From: Bacteroidia bacterium
GTDB lineage: Bacteria; Bacteroidota; Bacteroidia; AKYH767-A; OLB10
NCBI GenBank assembly: GCA_016788165.1
Contig: JAEUTH010000040.1
Location: 1-64,000 of the forward strand
Direction of reading: 5' to 3'
Length of the DNA: 64,000 nucleotides
Both the position numbers and the translations under genes were made by a program. Below, in pieces: positions 29,288 through 37,390 of this stretch. Every line of letters starts with the position of its first letter. The first letter of the stretch is position 1. The notes beneath the pieces are model-generated. The model saw only the letters and a list, made by a program, of their open reading frames with translations. It was not told where the DNA came from and did not search any database.

Positions 29288-30670
29288 ATGTACATCGAAC
29301 AGTTATATACCAATTGCCTTGCCGAAGCAGCTTATTATATTGAATCCGAAGGCGAGGCAATTATTATTGACCCCATACGCGAAACAACACCATACTTACA
29401 AAAACTTACTGAGCGGAATGCTCAACTAAAATATGTTTTCGAAACACATTTTCATGCCGATTTTGTTTCGGGGCATATTGACTTGGCAAACAAAACCGGA
29501 GCTGTAATTGTTTACGGACCTAATGCACAAACCGATTATAAAACATATTCCGCTACAGATGGCGAAATTTTTAAACTCGGCAATATTACGTTTGAAGTAT
29601 TGCACACCCCCGGCCATACATTAGAGTCAACTTGTTATTTATTGCGCGATAAAAACCAAAAACCATATTGTGTATTTACAGGCGATACCTTGTTTGTAGG
29701 AGATGTTGGCCGCCCCGATTTATTGGATGGTGTTATGAGTAAAGATGATTTGGCAGCAATGATGTATCAATCTTTAAATCAAAAATTAAAAGTATTGCCT
29801 GATGACGTTATAGTATATCCGGCACATGGTCCGGGTTCGGCTTGCGGCAAAAATATTGGTAAGGAAACCTGGAGTACCATCGGCAACCAAAAACAAAACA
29901 ACTACTATATGTTAGAAACCGACAAAGCCAAATTTGTTCAGGTACTTACATCAGGGTTGGCCACACCACCCGCCTATTTTTTTGAAGATGCACGCATAAA
30001 CAAACAAGGTTATAATAATGTGGACGAAGTAATTGCACGCAACTCACAAGCATTATCAGTGGCTGCTTTCAAAACACTAATGCAACAAGACGTTTTAATT
30101 TTAGATACCCGACCCGCAGCCACATTTGAACAAGCTTTTATAAAAGGCTCATTAAACATTGGCCTTAACGGACAATTTGCTGTTTGGGCAGGTACACTCA
30201 TTCCTATTACACAAAAACTAATACTGGTAACCGATGCAGGTGCCGAAACCGAAAGTGTATTACGTTTGGCACGTGTTGGTTTCGAAAATGTTTTAGGCGT
30301 TTTAAGTGGCGGCATTAATGCATGGGTAAAGGCAGGCAAACCGGTTGAAAAAATTAAAACAATTACACCGCAGACTTTAAAAGAAATAGCTGCAACGCAA
30401 CATATTATTGATGTGCGCAAACCGGGCGAATGGGAGCAAGGTGTTGTACAGCATGCACAATTAATTTCGCTTAACGAACTGGGGGTTAAACTCGAAAGTT
30501 TAGATACTTCAATGCCATACGCCATACATTGTGCAGGTGGCTACCGCAGTATGATTGCAGCAAGTATGATGCATGCCAAAGGATTTTACAACATTGTAAA
30601 TGTTGATGGTGGATATGCAAAAATTAAAGAAACAGGCATTACATTAACTACACCAATAGTTGTTTCATAA
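29288..30670 (+). CDS. MBL-fold hydrolase with two rhodanese domains (persulfide dioxygenase-like)
   Basis: A 460-residue cytoplasmic protein. The metallo-beta-lactamase domain (1-240) has ETHFHADFVSGH (His54, His56, Asp58), HTPGHTLES (His106/His110), FTGDTLFVGDVGRPDL (Asp133) and VYPAHGPGS (His180), matching ETHE1-like persulfide dioxygenases; Phe59 replaces the last His of the HxHxDH motif. Then come a rhodanese-like domain without Cys (about 260-350) and a C-terminal rhodanese with an active-site Cys415 in HCAGGYRS. Such fusions oxidise glutathione or low-molecular-weight persulfide to sulfite and handle sulfane sulfur. It heads a plus-strand run ending in the CDGSH gene. Confidence 0.85.
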   Translation: MYIEQLYTNCLAEAAYYIESEGEAIIIDPIRETTPYLQKLTERNAQLKYVFETHFHADFVSGHIDLANKTGAVIVYGPNAQTDYKTYSATDGEIFKLGNITFEVLHTPGHTLESTCYLLRDKNQKPYCVFTGDTLFVGDVGRPDLLDGVMSKDDLAAMMYQSLNQKLKVLPDDVIVYPAHGPGSACGKNIGKETWSTIGNQKQNNYYMLETDKAKFVQVLTSGLATPPAYFFEDARINKQGYNNVDEVIARNSQALSVAAFKTLMQQDVLILDTRPAATFEQAFIKGSLNIGLNGQFAVWAGTLIPITQKLILVTDAGAETESVLRLARVGFENVLGVLSGGINAWVKAGKPVEKIKTITPQTLKEIAATQHIIDVRKPGEWEQGVVQHAQLISLNELGVKLESLDTSMPYAIHCAGGYRSMIAASMMHAKGFYNIVNVDGGYAKIKETGITLTTPIVVS

Positions 30671-30671
30671 C

Positions 30672-31109
30672 ATGGCCGATACTAAAATTAATATTGCCAT
30701 TGACGATGTTATTGCCTTAGCACAATGTACTTTTTACCGCTCATTAACCCGTAGCTTTAAAGACTCAGGAAAAAATATTACGGTTGAGCAGTGGACTATG
30801 CTCAAACATATTTATGAAAATAAAGGCATTACGCAACAGGCCATTGCAAACTGTAGCAATAAAGATAAACACAGTGTTTGCAGGCTTATCGATAATATGC
30901 AAAAACAACAATGGGTAGTACGGATGCCCGACAAAGCAGATAAACGCATCAACCATTTATACCTTACTGAACAAGGTAAAAAGTTGCATAAACAACTATA
31001 TGATTTGGTTCAAAATTATAAAAGTAAGGCGGTTAAAGGCATTTCGGTAACCGAATTAAAAGCTTGCAGCCAAATTTTAAACAGAGTTACTGCTAATATG
31101 GCTCGGTAA
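30672..31109 (+). CDS. MarR-family transcriptional regulator
   Basis: About 145 residues with a winged-helix MarR fold: ITVEQWTMLKHIYENKGITQQAIANCSNKDKHSVCRLIDNMQKQQWVVRMPDKADKR spans the recognition helix and the wing. The ATG at 30672 is one base after the stop of the MBL-rhodanese gene, so the two are coupled; the TTG-initiated extension to 30660 is unlikely. Cysteines near the recognition helix (NCSNKDKHSVCRL) could sense thiols, but this is not shown. Two matching palindromes at 29229-29248 and 31124-31141 are its likely targets, implying autoregulation of the whole cluster. Confidence 0.87.
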   Translation: MADTKINIAIDDVIALAQCTFYRSLTRSFKDSGKNITVEQWTMLKHIYENKGITQQAIANCSNKDKHSVCRLIDNMQKQQWVVRMPDKADKRINHLYLTEQGKKLHKQLYDLVQNYKSKAVKGISVTELKACSQILNRVTANMAR

Positions 31110-31123
31110 TGTGAGAGGCTTAA

Positions 31124-31141
31124 TAGTTGTATATGCAACTA
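31124..31141. promoter_or_regulatory. Candidate MarR operator 2
   Basis: TAGTTG-TATATG-CAACTA, the same arms and spacing as the site at 29229-29248, lies between marR and the pirin gene, 23 bp before the pirin ATG. It suggests a second regulated promoter inside the cluster. Confidence 0.6.
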
Positions 31142-31163
31142 ATGTGTTAACAGTAATAATCGC

Positions 31164-31844
31164 ATGGTGCAACCATACGTATTACAAACAGCCGAAAGCA
31201 GAGATTATGCACAACTAAGCTGGTTAAGTAGTTTTCATTCATTCAGTTTCACATCCTATCATGATGATAACAAGATTGGGTTAGGACTTTTATGCGTATT
31301 AAATGATGTAGTGGCACCGGGCAAAGGTTTTGGCGCACATCCACATCAATATATGGAAATAATTTTAATGCCAGCCAGCGGAGCTTTATTACATAAAGAC
31401 AACACGGGTCGTCATGAAATTATTAATACAAGTGATGTACAAATAATGAGTGCGGGTAGCGGTATTAACCACTCCGAAACAAATGCTTCAAATAGGGACG
31501 AGGTTCGGTTTTTTCAAATATGGATTTATCCCAAAACAGAAAACACCAAACCCGCCTATGCGCAACAAAGTTTTACCCCGCAACAAAAACATAATGTATT
31601 ATTACCTGTAGTATCGCCAAATGGTGTAGATGGTAGTTTGCCAATTAACCAGGATGCCTGGATATTTTTAAGCCATGCTGATGCCGGCATAAGTTTAAAT
31701 CACAGCACAAAACAAAATGGCAACGGCTTGTATGTATTTATTATTGAAGGCGAAGCAATGGTTAATGACGTAATTTTAAAAAGACGCGATGCCATAGGTT
31801 TGCCAGATGGCCGGGCCCAAATTACCACCTCAACAAAAGCATAA
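31164..31844 (+). CDS. Pirin family protein (YhaK-like)
   Basis: A 226-residue bicupin. Pirin landmarks: SSFHSFSFTSYHD, VLNDDVVAPGKGFGAHPHQYMEIILMPASGALLHKD (metal-binding HPHxxxE), IMSAGSGINHSETN, and FFQIWIYPKTENTKPAYAQQ. The length and SFSFxSY N-terminus match the YhaK/short pirin group, redox-responsive cytoplasmic proteins, some with quercetinase activity. It follows marR and a palindrome, consistent with redox or electrophile control. Confidence 0.87.
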   Translation: MVQPYVLQTAESRDYAQLSWLSSFHSFSFTSYHDDNKIGLGLLCVLNDVVAPGKGFGAHPHQYMEIILMPASGALLHKDNTGRHEIINTSDVQIMSAGSGINHSETNASNRDEVRFFQIWIYPKTENTKPAYAQQSFTPQQKHNVLLPVVSPNGVDGSLPINQDAWIFLSHADAGISLNHSTKQNGNGLYVFIIEGEAMVNDVILKRRDAIGLPDGRAQITTSTKA

Positions 31845-31914
31845 ATATTATTGCTTGATGTACCGATGAAATAATGTTACAATTACACACTATAAACTTT
31901 AAATCAGATAATTT

Positions 31915-32454
31915 ATGGCAACAATTAAATGGGGTATTGACCCCGCTCACAGTGAGATAGGCTTTAAAGTACGCCACTTGATGATTAGTAATGTAAAAGG
32001 ATTTTTTTCGAATTATAATGAGGTAATCGAAACGAGTGATGACGAGGATTTTACACAAGCTAAAATAGAACTAACATTGGATGCAACCTCGGTTAGCACC
32101 GGCAATGATGATAGGGATAAACATATTTTAAGTGCCGATTTTTTAGACGTTGCAAACTACCCCGAGATAAAATTTGTTGGTACCCGTAGCGAAAATGTTG
32201 ATAATGATGGCAGCTATGAATTGTTTGGTAACCTTACCATAAGGTCGGTAACTAAGGAAGTAAAGTTAGATATTGAGTTTGGTGGTGTAATGAAAGACCC
32301 ATGGGGTAACCATAAGGCCGGCATAAATGTAAATGCCAAATTTAATCGTGCTGATTTTGGTCTGGTGTGGAATGCCGCTTTAGAAACCGGAGGTGTTTTG
32401 GTTAGTGATGAAGTACGCATTGCCTGCGAAATACAATTGGTACGTCAAAGTTAG
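31915..32454 (+). CDS. YceI family protein
   Basis: A 179-residue YceI-fold lipocalin-like barrel that binds polyisoprenoid ligands in characterised homologues. Recognised by IKWGIDPAHSEIGFKVRHLMISNVKG, LSADFLDVANYPEIKFVGT, LTIRSVTKEVKLDIEFGG and GFGLVW-like KFNRADFGLVWN. It has no signal peptide, so it is cytoplasmic, which is usual for this Bacteroidota subgroup found beside pirin and MarR genes. It lies 70 bases after pirin and 6 bases before the YjdI-CDGSH gene. Confidence 0.88.
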   Translation: MATIKWGIDPAHSEIGFKVRHLMISNVKGFFSNYNEVIETSDDEDFTQAKIELTLDATSVSTGNDDRDKHILSADFLDVANYPEIKFVGTRSENVDNDGSYELFGNLTIRSVTKEVKLDIEFGGVMKDPWGNHKAGINVNAKFNRADFGLVWNAALETGGVLVSDEVRIACEIQLVRQS

Positions 32455-32460
32455 TTTGCT

Positions 32461-32886
32461 ATGAGGTCTGTAACAAAAGAGTATAGTAACGGCCAAGTTA
32501 CCATCGTATGGCAAAATAGTTTGTGTGCCCATTCAGCAATTTGTTTTAAAGGATTGCCACAAGTATTTAACCCAAACGTACGCCCATGGATTAATGCAAC
32601 CGGGGCAACAACGCAACAAATTATTGATCAGGTAAAACGATGTCCGTCAGGTGCATTATCAATTAAAGAATTAGCTGATCAGTCCATACAATCAACCGAT
32701 AATCAAACCACTTTATGCGAGGTTACACATAATGGACCTTTGTTGATACATGGCTCCATAAAAGTGGTTGATGCAATGGGCAATGAAACCATTAAAGAGA
32801 AAACAACCGCTTTTTGCCGTTGTGGGGCATCTCATAAAAAACCGTATTGCGATGGTAGTCATCGTAAAATAGGCTTTGAAGGATAA
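32461..32886 (+). CDS. YjdI-type ferredoxin-like domain fused to CDGSH iron-sulfur domain
   Basis: A 141-residue two-domain protein. Residues about 5-75 are the YjdI/Fer4_19 domain (VTIVWQNSLCAHSAICFKGLP, VKRCPSGALSI), with three or four Cys for an Fe-S cluster. Residues about 110-141 hold a CDGSH motif: C-R-C-G-A-S-H-K-K-P-Y-C-D-G-S-H, the three-Cys one-His ligand set for a redox-active 2Fe-2S cluster. The fusion carries two potential cluster sites in one small cytoplasmic protein. It is the last gene of the redox cluster, followed by a 29-bp hairpin. Confidence 0.88.
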   Translation: MRSVTKEYSNGQVTIVWQNSLCAHSAICFKGLPQVFNPNVRPWINATGATTQQIIDQVKRCPSGALSIKELADQSIQSTDNQTTLCEVTHNGPLLIHGSIKVVDAMGNETIKEKTTAFCRCGASHKKPYCDGSHRKIGFEG

Positions 32887-32887
32887 T

Positions 32888-32950
32888 GATTTATAAAAAC
32901 AAAAGAGGCGCAGTAATTTTTTTACTGCGCCTCTTTTGTTTTTATAAATC
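32888..32950. terminator. Bidirectional terminator, perfect 29-bp stem
   Basis: Positions 32888-32916 are the exact reverse complement of 32922-32950 with a five-T loop. The A/T-rich outer halves give T tracts in both directions. It separates the plus-strand redox cluster from the convergent aldehyde dehydrogenase gene. Confidence 0.93.
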
Positions 32951-32992
32951 CACTAAACCCGCGTTTGGGCTGACTACACACCAACGTTTAAA

Positions 32993-34432
32993 TTAAAACT
33001 TAATACAAACGTTTTTTTCTTCTGTAAAAAAGTGCAATGCTTCAAAGCCACCCTCACGCCCCAGGCCCGAATTTTTCATGCCTCCAAATAAGGTACGTAA
33101 GTCGCGCAATAACCAGCAGTTTATCCAAATAATACCACTGTGTAATAATGCGGCCACACGATGAGCTTTATTTAAATTAGTTGTCCATACGGTTGCAGCC
33201 AATCCATATTTAGTAGCATTGGCATATTGTAAAACTTCGGCCTCGGTATCAAAAGGCATAATGGTTACAACGGGGCCAAAAATTTCTTCCATATTGGTAC
33301 GGCAGTTATATGATAAACCTTCGATAATAGTTGGCTCAATAAAATATCCATTGGCACAACGCCCTTCAGGTTTTATAGCACGCCCTCCGGTTAATATGGT
33401 GCCGCCTTCTTCGGTTGCTAATTGTATGTATGATAAAATTTTATGGTAATGCATTTCTGATACAATAGCACCCATAAAATTATCTTGCTGCGGATCGCCC
33501 ACTTTCAACGCTTTAGTTGCAGCAACAAAGCCTTGCTTAAATTTTTCATAGATAGGTCGTTCAACAAAAATACGTGAGCCACATAAACATATTTCGCCCT
33601 GATTGCTGAACGATGATTTTACGGTGGTTGCTAAAGCATGTTCAAAATCGCAATCGGCAAAAATGATGTTGGGGTTTTTGCCGCCCAACTCTAACGACAT
33701 TTTTTTAAACATAGGTGCTGCAATGCTTGCAATGGTTGCACCGGTTTGTGTACCGCCTGTAAATGAAATTACCGGAATGTTTTTATGCGCAGCAATTGCC
33801 TGCCCAACTTTAGGGCCCAAGCCATGTACTATGTTTAAAACACCGGCCGGCATACCAGCATCTATGCAACACTGTGCCAACATAAAAGCTGTATTAGGTG
33901 TTATTTCGCTGGGTTTTGCAACTACGCAATTACCGGCAGCCAAAGCCGGTGCAATTTTCCAGGTAAATAAGTAAAGTGGCAAATTCCAGGGCGATATGCA
34001 ACCAACCACACCAATAGGTTGACGTAAGGTGTAATTTAATGCTGTTAATTCCATGGCATGCGTTTCGGTATGCAAATGTAAAGCGGCAGTTGCATAGTGT
34101 CTGAAATTGGCAGCAGCCCTTGGTATGTCAACCGTTTTTGCAAGCCATACCGGTTTGCCATTATCAATACTTTCGGCTTCGGCAAATGCTTGCAATTTGT
34201 CTTCTATTAATTGTGCAACCTTTAAAAGTATGTTGCTTCTTTTATGTACCGACATGGTACTCCAGTTTTCAAAAGCGTTTTGTGCAGCTTGCACAGCTAC
34301 TTCAACATCACCTTCATCGCTATCAGGTATGAGACTATATACCTCGGCTATGGCCGGGTTTATATTATCTAAATAAGCATTTGATAATGGAGGTGTATAA
34401 ACACCGTTAATATAGTTGGCAATTTTTTCCAT
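32993..34432 (-). CDS. 2-Aminomuconate-6-semialdehyde dehydrogenase (ALDH family)
   Basis: A complete 479-residue aldehyde dehydrogenase with CISPWNLPLYLF (Asn150), AKPSEITPNTAFML, SFTGGTQTGA, LELGGKNPNIIFADCD (Glu248) and NQGEICLCGSRIFVE (catalytic Cys282). The ICLCGSR motif and the Arg in FRHYA are typical of the muconic-semialdehyde dehydrogenase group (AMSDH/XylG/ALDH8). The neighbouring 3-hydroxyanthranilate dioxygenase and ACMS decarboxylase make 2-aminomuconate semialdehyde its most likely substrate, oxidised with NAD to 2-aminomuconate. It runs opposite to those genes; the SDR gene is just upstream on the same strand. Confidence 0.83.
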   Translation of the reverse strand: MEKIANYINGVYTPPLSNAYLDNINPAIAEVYSLIPDSDEGDVEVAVQAAQNAFENWSTMSVHKRSNILLKVAQLIEDKLQAFAEAESIDNGKPVWLAKTVDIPRAAANFRHYATAALHLHTETHAMELTALNYTLRQPIGVVGCISPWNLPLYLFTWKIAPALAAGNCVVAKPSEITPNTAFMLAQCCIDAGMPAGVLNIVHGLGPKVGQAIAAHKNIPVISFTGGTQTGATIASIAAPMFKKMSLELGGKNPNIIFADCDFEHALATTVKSSFSNQGEICLCGSRIFVERPIYEKFKQGFVAATKALKVGDPQQDNFMGAIVSEMHYHKILSYIQLATEEGGTILTGGRAIKPEGRCANGYFIEPTIIEGLSYNCRTNMEEIFGPVVTIMPFDTEAEVLQYANATKYGLAATVWTTNLNKAHRVAALLHSGIIWINCWLLRDLRTLFGGMKNSGLGREGGFEALHFFTEEKNVCIKF

Positions 34433-34557
34433 AAGTGGTTAAGCCTGTTTATTTATTTCGAAACAAAAGTATGTTTTCTCTATGGCATTAAATAGTTGCT
34501 ACACTACCAAACAAGTTGCAATGCAAAAATTACTTCAAACAAAAAGATCAACCAATA

Positions 34558-35346
34558 CTATAAGCAAGTGGTACGGCCACCATCAACAGGCACATTAATA
34601 CCGTTTAGATACCCAGCAGCAGGCGAACACAGAAAGGCAATAACGTTAGCAATTTCTTCGGGTTCGGCAAAGCGGCCGGCAGGTATCTCCGAAAGCATTT
34701 CGCGGGTAACATCGTTAAACGTTTTGCCGGTTTTACGCGCCTTATCATCAATAATAGCAGTTAATCTTGCTGTAATGGTTGCACCCGGTAAAACATTATT
34801 AACCGTTATGCCAAAACGTGCTACTTCGGCCGATAGGGTTTTGCTCCAGTTAGCCACTGCTGCTCGCACCGTATTTGAAACACCCAAGCCTTTAATGGGC
34901 TGCTTTACACTGGTTGAAATTATGTTTACAATGCGTCCGTAATTTGCTTGTTTCATGCCTTCAATACAGGCTTGCATTAATGTATGATTGCAAATAAGGT
35001 GGTTATTAAATGCGGTTAAAAACTCTTCGGCTTTTGCATTTACTGCAGGTCCGGCTGGTGGCCCACCGGTGTTGTTTATCAGAATATGAAACACATTTTT
35101 TTCGGCAATGTGTTTTTCAACTTTTTCTTTTAATGCAATGGGGTTGCTGTAATCGGCAACTATATAACTGTGCTTTTGTCCCTGAAAAGTGTTCAGCTCT
35201 TTTATTACTTGTTGTAAAACGTTTTCGTTACGCGACAGCAACGTAACATTGCACTCCATTTTAGCAAGCGCCAATGCGGCAGCTTTGCCTATTCCTTGTG
35301 TACTGCCACACACCAATGCATGGCGTCCTTGTAAATCTAAATTCAT
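34558..35346 (-). CDS. SDR-family protein with atypical active site
   Basis: A 262-residue Rossmann protein: GRHALVCGSTQGIGKAAALALAK (cofactor loop), ILINNTGGPPAGP, and a C-terminal VPVDGGRTTCL. Where classical SDRs have YxxxK, alignment gives SNTVR, so catalytic Tyr becomes Ser and Lys becomes Arg; the preceding Ser (IISTS) is kept. This is a known divergent SDR subgroup often called 3-oxoacyl-ACP reductase, whose reaction is not clear. It lies between the AMSDH and 3-hydroxyanthranilate dioxygenase genes and may serve the same pathway. Confidence 0.8.
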   Translation of the reverse strand: MNLDLQGRHALVCGSTQGIGKAAALALAKMECNVTLLSRNENVLQQVIKELNTFQGQKHSYIVADYSNPIALKEKVEKHIAEKNVFHILINNTGGPPAGPAVNAKAEEFLTAFNNHLICNHTLMQACIEGMKQANYGRIVNIISTSVKQPIKGLGVSNTVRAAVANWSKTLSAEVARFGITVNNVLPGATITARLTAIIDDKARKTGKTFNDVTREMLSEIPAGRFAEPEEIANVIAFLCSPAAGYLNGINVPVDGGRTTCL

Positions 35347-35457
35347 ATAATTTGTTTTATTTATACAAAGCGTTGCAGCAAGGCTGCAAATAATTTGTTT
35401 TCAAAAATCATTAAAATAAATTTACACACACCTTTAAACTTATTTACAAATACTAAC

Positions 35458-35745
35458 ATGGAAACGTTAATTAAAAAAGTAGCAACCGATGCCGGTATAA
35501 CCGATGAGCAAGCAAAAAAAGCAATTCAAACCATTGGCACAGCATTAAAAGATAAACTACCTGTTGTAATGCATGTGCAGATAGATACTTTATTAAACGA
35601 TGGTACGCTTACAGAAGCAATGAAAAGTCAGCTTAACGATTTAACAAACCGAACCGAAGCGGCATTTGATGAAATGAAAAGCAGAGCCGGTGAAATAGCC
35701 GATGACATGAAAAACAAAATGAACGATTTTTTTAAAAAAGCATAA
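35458..35745 (+). CDS. Small helical protein of unknown function
   Basis: A 95-residue acidic/lysine-rich protein, METLIKKVATDAGITDEQAKKAIQTI onward, with no signal peptide and a likely amphipathic C-terminal helix (DDMKNKMNDFFKKA). The ITDEQAKKAIQTIGTALKDKLP stretch resembles small helix-bundle families such as DUF2267 and DUF2780, but I cannot assign it. The ATG at 35458 is preferred to the upstream candidate at 35395. It lies 18 bases before the HAAO gene and may be in the same transcript. Confidence 0.65.
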   Translation: METLIKKVATDAGITDEQAKKAIQTIGTALKDKLPVVMHVQIDTLLNDGTLTEAMKSQLNDLTNRTEAAFDEMKSRAGEIADDMKNKMNDFFKKA

Positions 35746-35763
35746 CATCTAACATTATAAATT

Positions 35764-36288
35764 ATGATAGCAGCACCTTTAAATATTCAAAAATGGATTG
35801 AAGAACACAGGCATTTACTAAAACCACCTGTAGGAAATAAAATGGTTTATACAGGTAATAAAGATTTTATTGTAATGGTAGTTGGTGGCCCAAACTCGCG
35901 CAAGGATTATCATTTAGAAGATGGCGAAGAACTTTTTTATCAGCTCGAAGGCGATATTGTAGTCAAAACAATTCAAGAAGGGAAGAATGTAGATGTAACA
36001 ATAAAGCAAGGCGAAATGTTTTTATTGCCGCCACATATACCGCACTCGCCACAACGCCCTGCCAACACAGTTGGTTTGGTAATTGAACGCCACCGTACTG
36101 AAAGCGAAATTGATTCCTGCCTTTGGTTTTGCGAAAAATGTGCGAACAAATTACACGAGTCAACATTTCTGTTAAAAGACATTGTTACACAATTGCCCAT
36201 TGTAATGGAAGCATTTTATGCCGATTTGAAATTGCGTACTTGCAATAGTTGCGGCCATGTAATGGAGCCTCCGGCTAAACTTATATAA
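35764..36288 (+). CDS. nbaC: 3-Hydroxyanthranilate 3,4-dioxygenase
   Basis: A 174-residue cupin that opens the ring of 3-hydroxyanthranilate with O2 to give 2-amino-3-carboxymuconate-6-semialdehyde (ACMS). Fe ligands are His50, Glu56 (KDYHLEDGEELFYQ) and His94 (PPHIPHSPQRP). The bacterial-type C-terminal rubredoxin-like metal site is complete: Cys123/Cys126 (CEKC) and Cys160/Cys163 (CNSC). Length matches the bacterial enzyme. The decarboxylase for its product is the next gene on the same strand. Confidence 0.94.
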   Translation: MIAAPLNIQKWIEEHRHLLKPPVGNKMVYTGNKDFIVMVVGGPNSRKDYHLEDGEELFYQLEGDIVVKTIQEGKNVDVTIKQGEMFLLPPHIPHSPQRPANTVGLVIERHRTESEIDSCLWFCEKCANKLHESTFLLKDIVTQLPIVMEAFYADLKLRTCNSCGHVMEPPAKLI

Positions 36289-36305
36289 ACAAACTAAGTA
36301 TATAT

Positions 36306-36342
36306 AAGCGGTTGTATTTTTTGCAGCCGCTTTTTTATTTTT
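36306..36342 (+). terminator. Hairpin with T tract between HAAO and ACMSD genes
   Basis: AGCGGTTGTA at 36307-36316 pairs with TGCAGCCGCT at 36322-36331 (two G-T wobbles) around TTTTT, followed by TTTTTTATTTTTT. It lies between two genes of one pathway, so it may act as a partial terminator lowering ACMSD expression. Confidence 0.6.
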
Positions 36343-36359
36343 TAATTAAATCAAATTGC

Positions 36360-37367
36360 ATGCTTACTATTGATATACATACCCATATTATTCCCGAACA
36401 CATGCCACACTGGGCGCAAAAATTTGGCTATGGTGGTTTTATAAACTTACAGCATCATAAGCCTTGTTGTGCACGTATGATGGTTGGCGATAAATTTTTC
36501 AGAGAAATAGAATCTAATTGCTGGGATGCAACCGTGCGTATGCAGCAATGTAATGCACATGGTGTACACGTGCAAGTGCTTAGCACCATACCCGTTATGT
36601 TTAGCTATTGGGCCAAACCAGCCGATTGCTTAGAAGTATCAAAATTTTTAAACGATCATATTGCAGCCATTGTACAGCAACATCCCAAACGGTTTGTGGG
36701 TTTAGGTACCATACCATTGCAAGATCCGCAATTAGCCATTTCTGAGTTAGAGCGTTGTATGCAAATAGGTTTGCAAGGCATACAAATAGGCTCGCATGTA
36801 AATGAATGGAACCTGAATGCACCTGAATTGTTTCCGGTATTTGAAGCCGCACAACGATTAGGTGCCGCAATTTTTGTACACCCCTGGGAAATGATGGGGC
36901 AGGAAAAAATGCAACGCTATTGGTTGCCTTGGTTGGTGGGCATGCCTGCCGAAACATCGCTGGCAATTTGCTCAATGATATTTGGCGGCATTTTTGAAAA
37001 ACTACCTAAACTAAAAGTAGCTTTCGCACATGGTGGCGGTTCTTTCCCGGCAACATTGGGCCGCATACAACATGGGTTTGATTGCCGACCCGATTTAGTA
37101 GCTATTGACAACCCACATTCACCAACTAAATATATCGGTAATTTTTATCTCGATTCATTGGTGCATGATGCAAATACATTAAACTATTTGATTGGTATTT
37201 TTGGAGCCGATAAAATTGCATTAGGCAGCGACTACCCATTTCCCCTTGGCGAAACCATACCGGGTAAACTAATTAAGCAAATGGATTTAAAGCCCGATAT
37301 ACAAAAACATTTGTTGCACCAATCGGCATTAGACTGGATGCAATTACCTTTATCTAAATTTATTTGA
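36360..37367 (+). CDS. nbaD: 2-Amino-3-carboxymuconate-6-semialdehyde decarboxylase (ACMSD)
   Basis: A 335-residue TIM-barrel amidohydrolase-family decarboxylase. Zinc ligands are His7 and His9 (MLTIDIHTH), a His in IFVHPWEMMGQ, and Asp in ALGSDYPFPLGE; the catalytic His lies in FAHGGGSFPATLGR. It removes CO2 from ACMS to give 2-aminomuconate-6-semialdehyde, diverting it from spontaneous cyclisation to quinolinate. The ATG at 36360 puts the IDIHTH motif where the family has it; a 16-codon extension is unlikely. A weak terminator precedes it. Confidence 0.93.
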   Translation: MLTIDIHTHIIPEHMPHWAQKFGYGGFINLQHHKPCCARMMVGDKFFREIESNCWDATVRMQQCNAHGVHVQVLSTIPVMFSYWAKPADCLEVSKFLNDHIAAIVQQHPKRFVGLGTIPLQDPQLAISELERCMQIGLQGIQIGSHVNEWNLNAPELFPVFEAAQRLGAAIFVHPWEMMGQEKMQRYWLPWLVGMPAETSLAICSMIFGGIFEKLPKLKVAFAHGGGSFPATLGRIQHGFDCRPDLVAIDNPHSPTKYIGNFYLDSLVHDANTLNYLIGIFGADKIALGSDYPFPLGETIPGKLIKQMDLKPDIQKHLLHQSALDWMQLPLSKFI

Positions 37368-37390
37368 TACAGTTTAAATTTCTAACCGGA

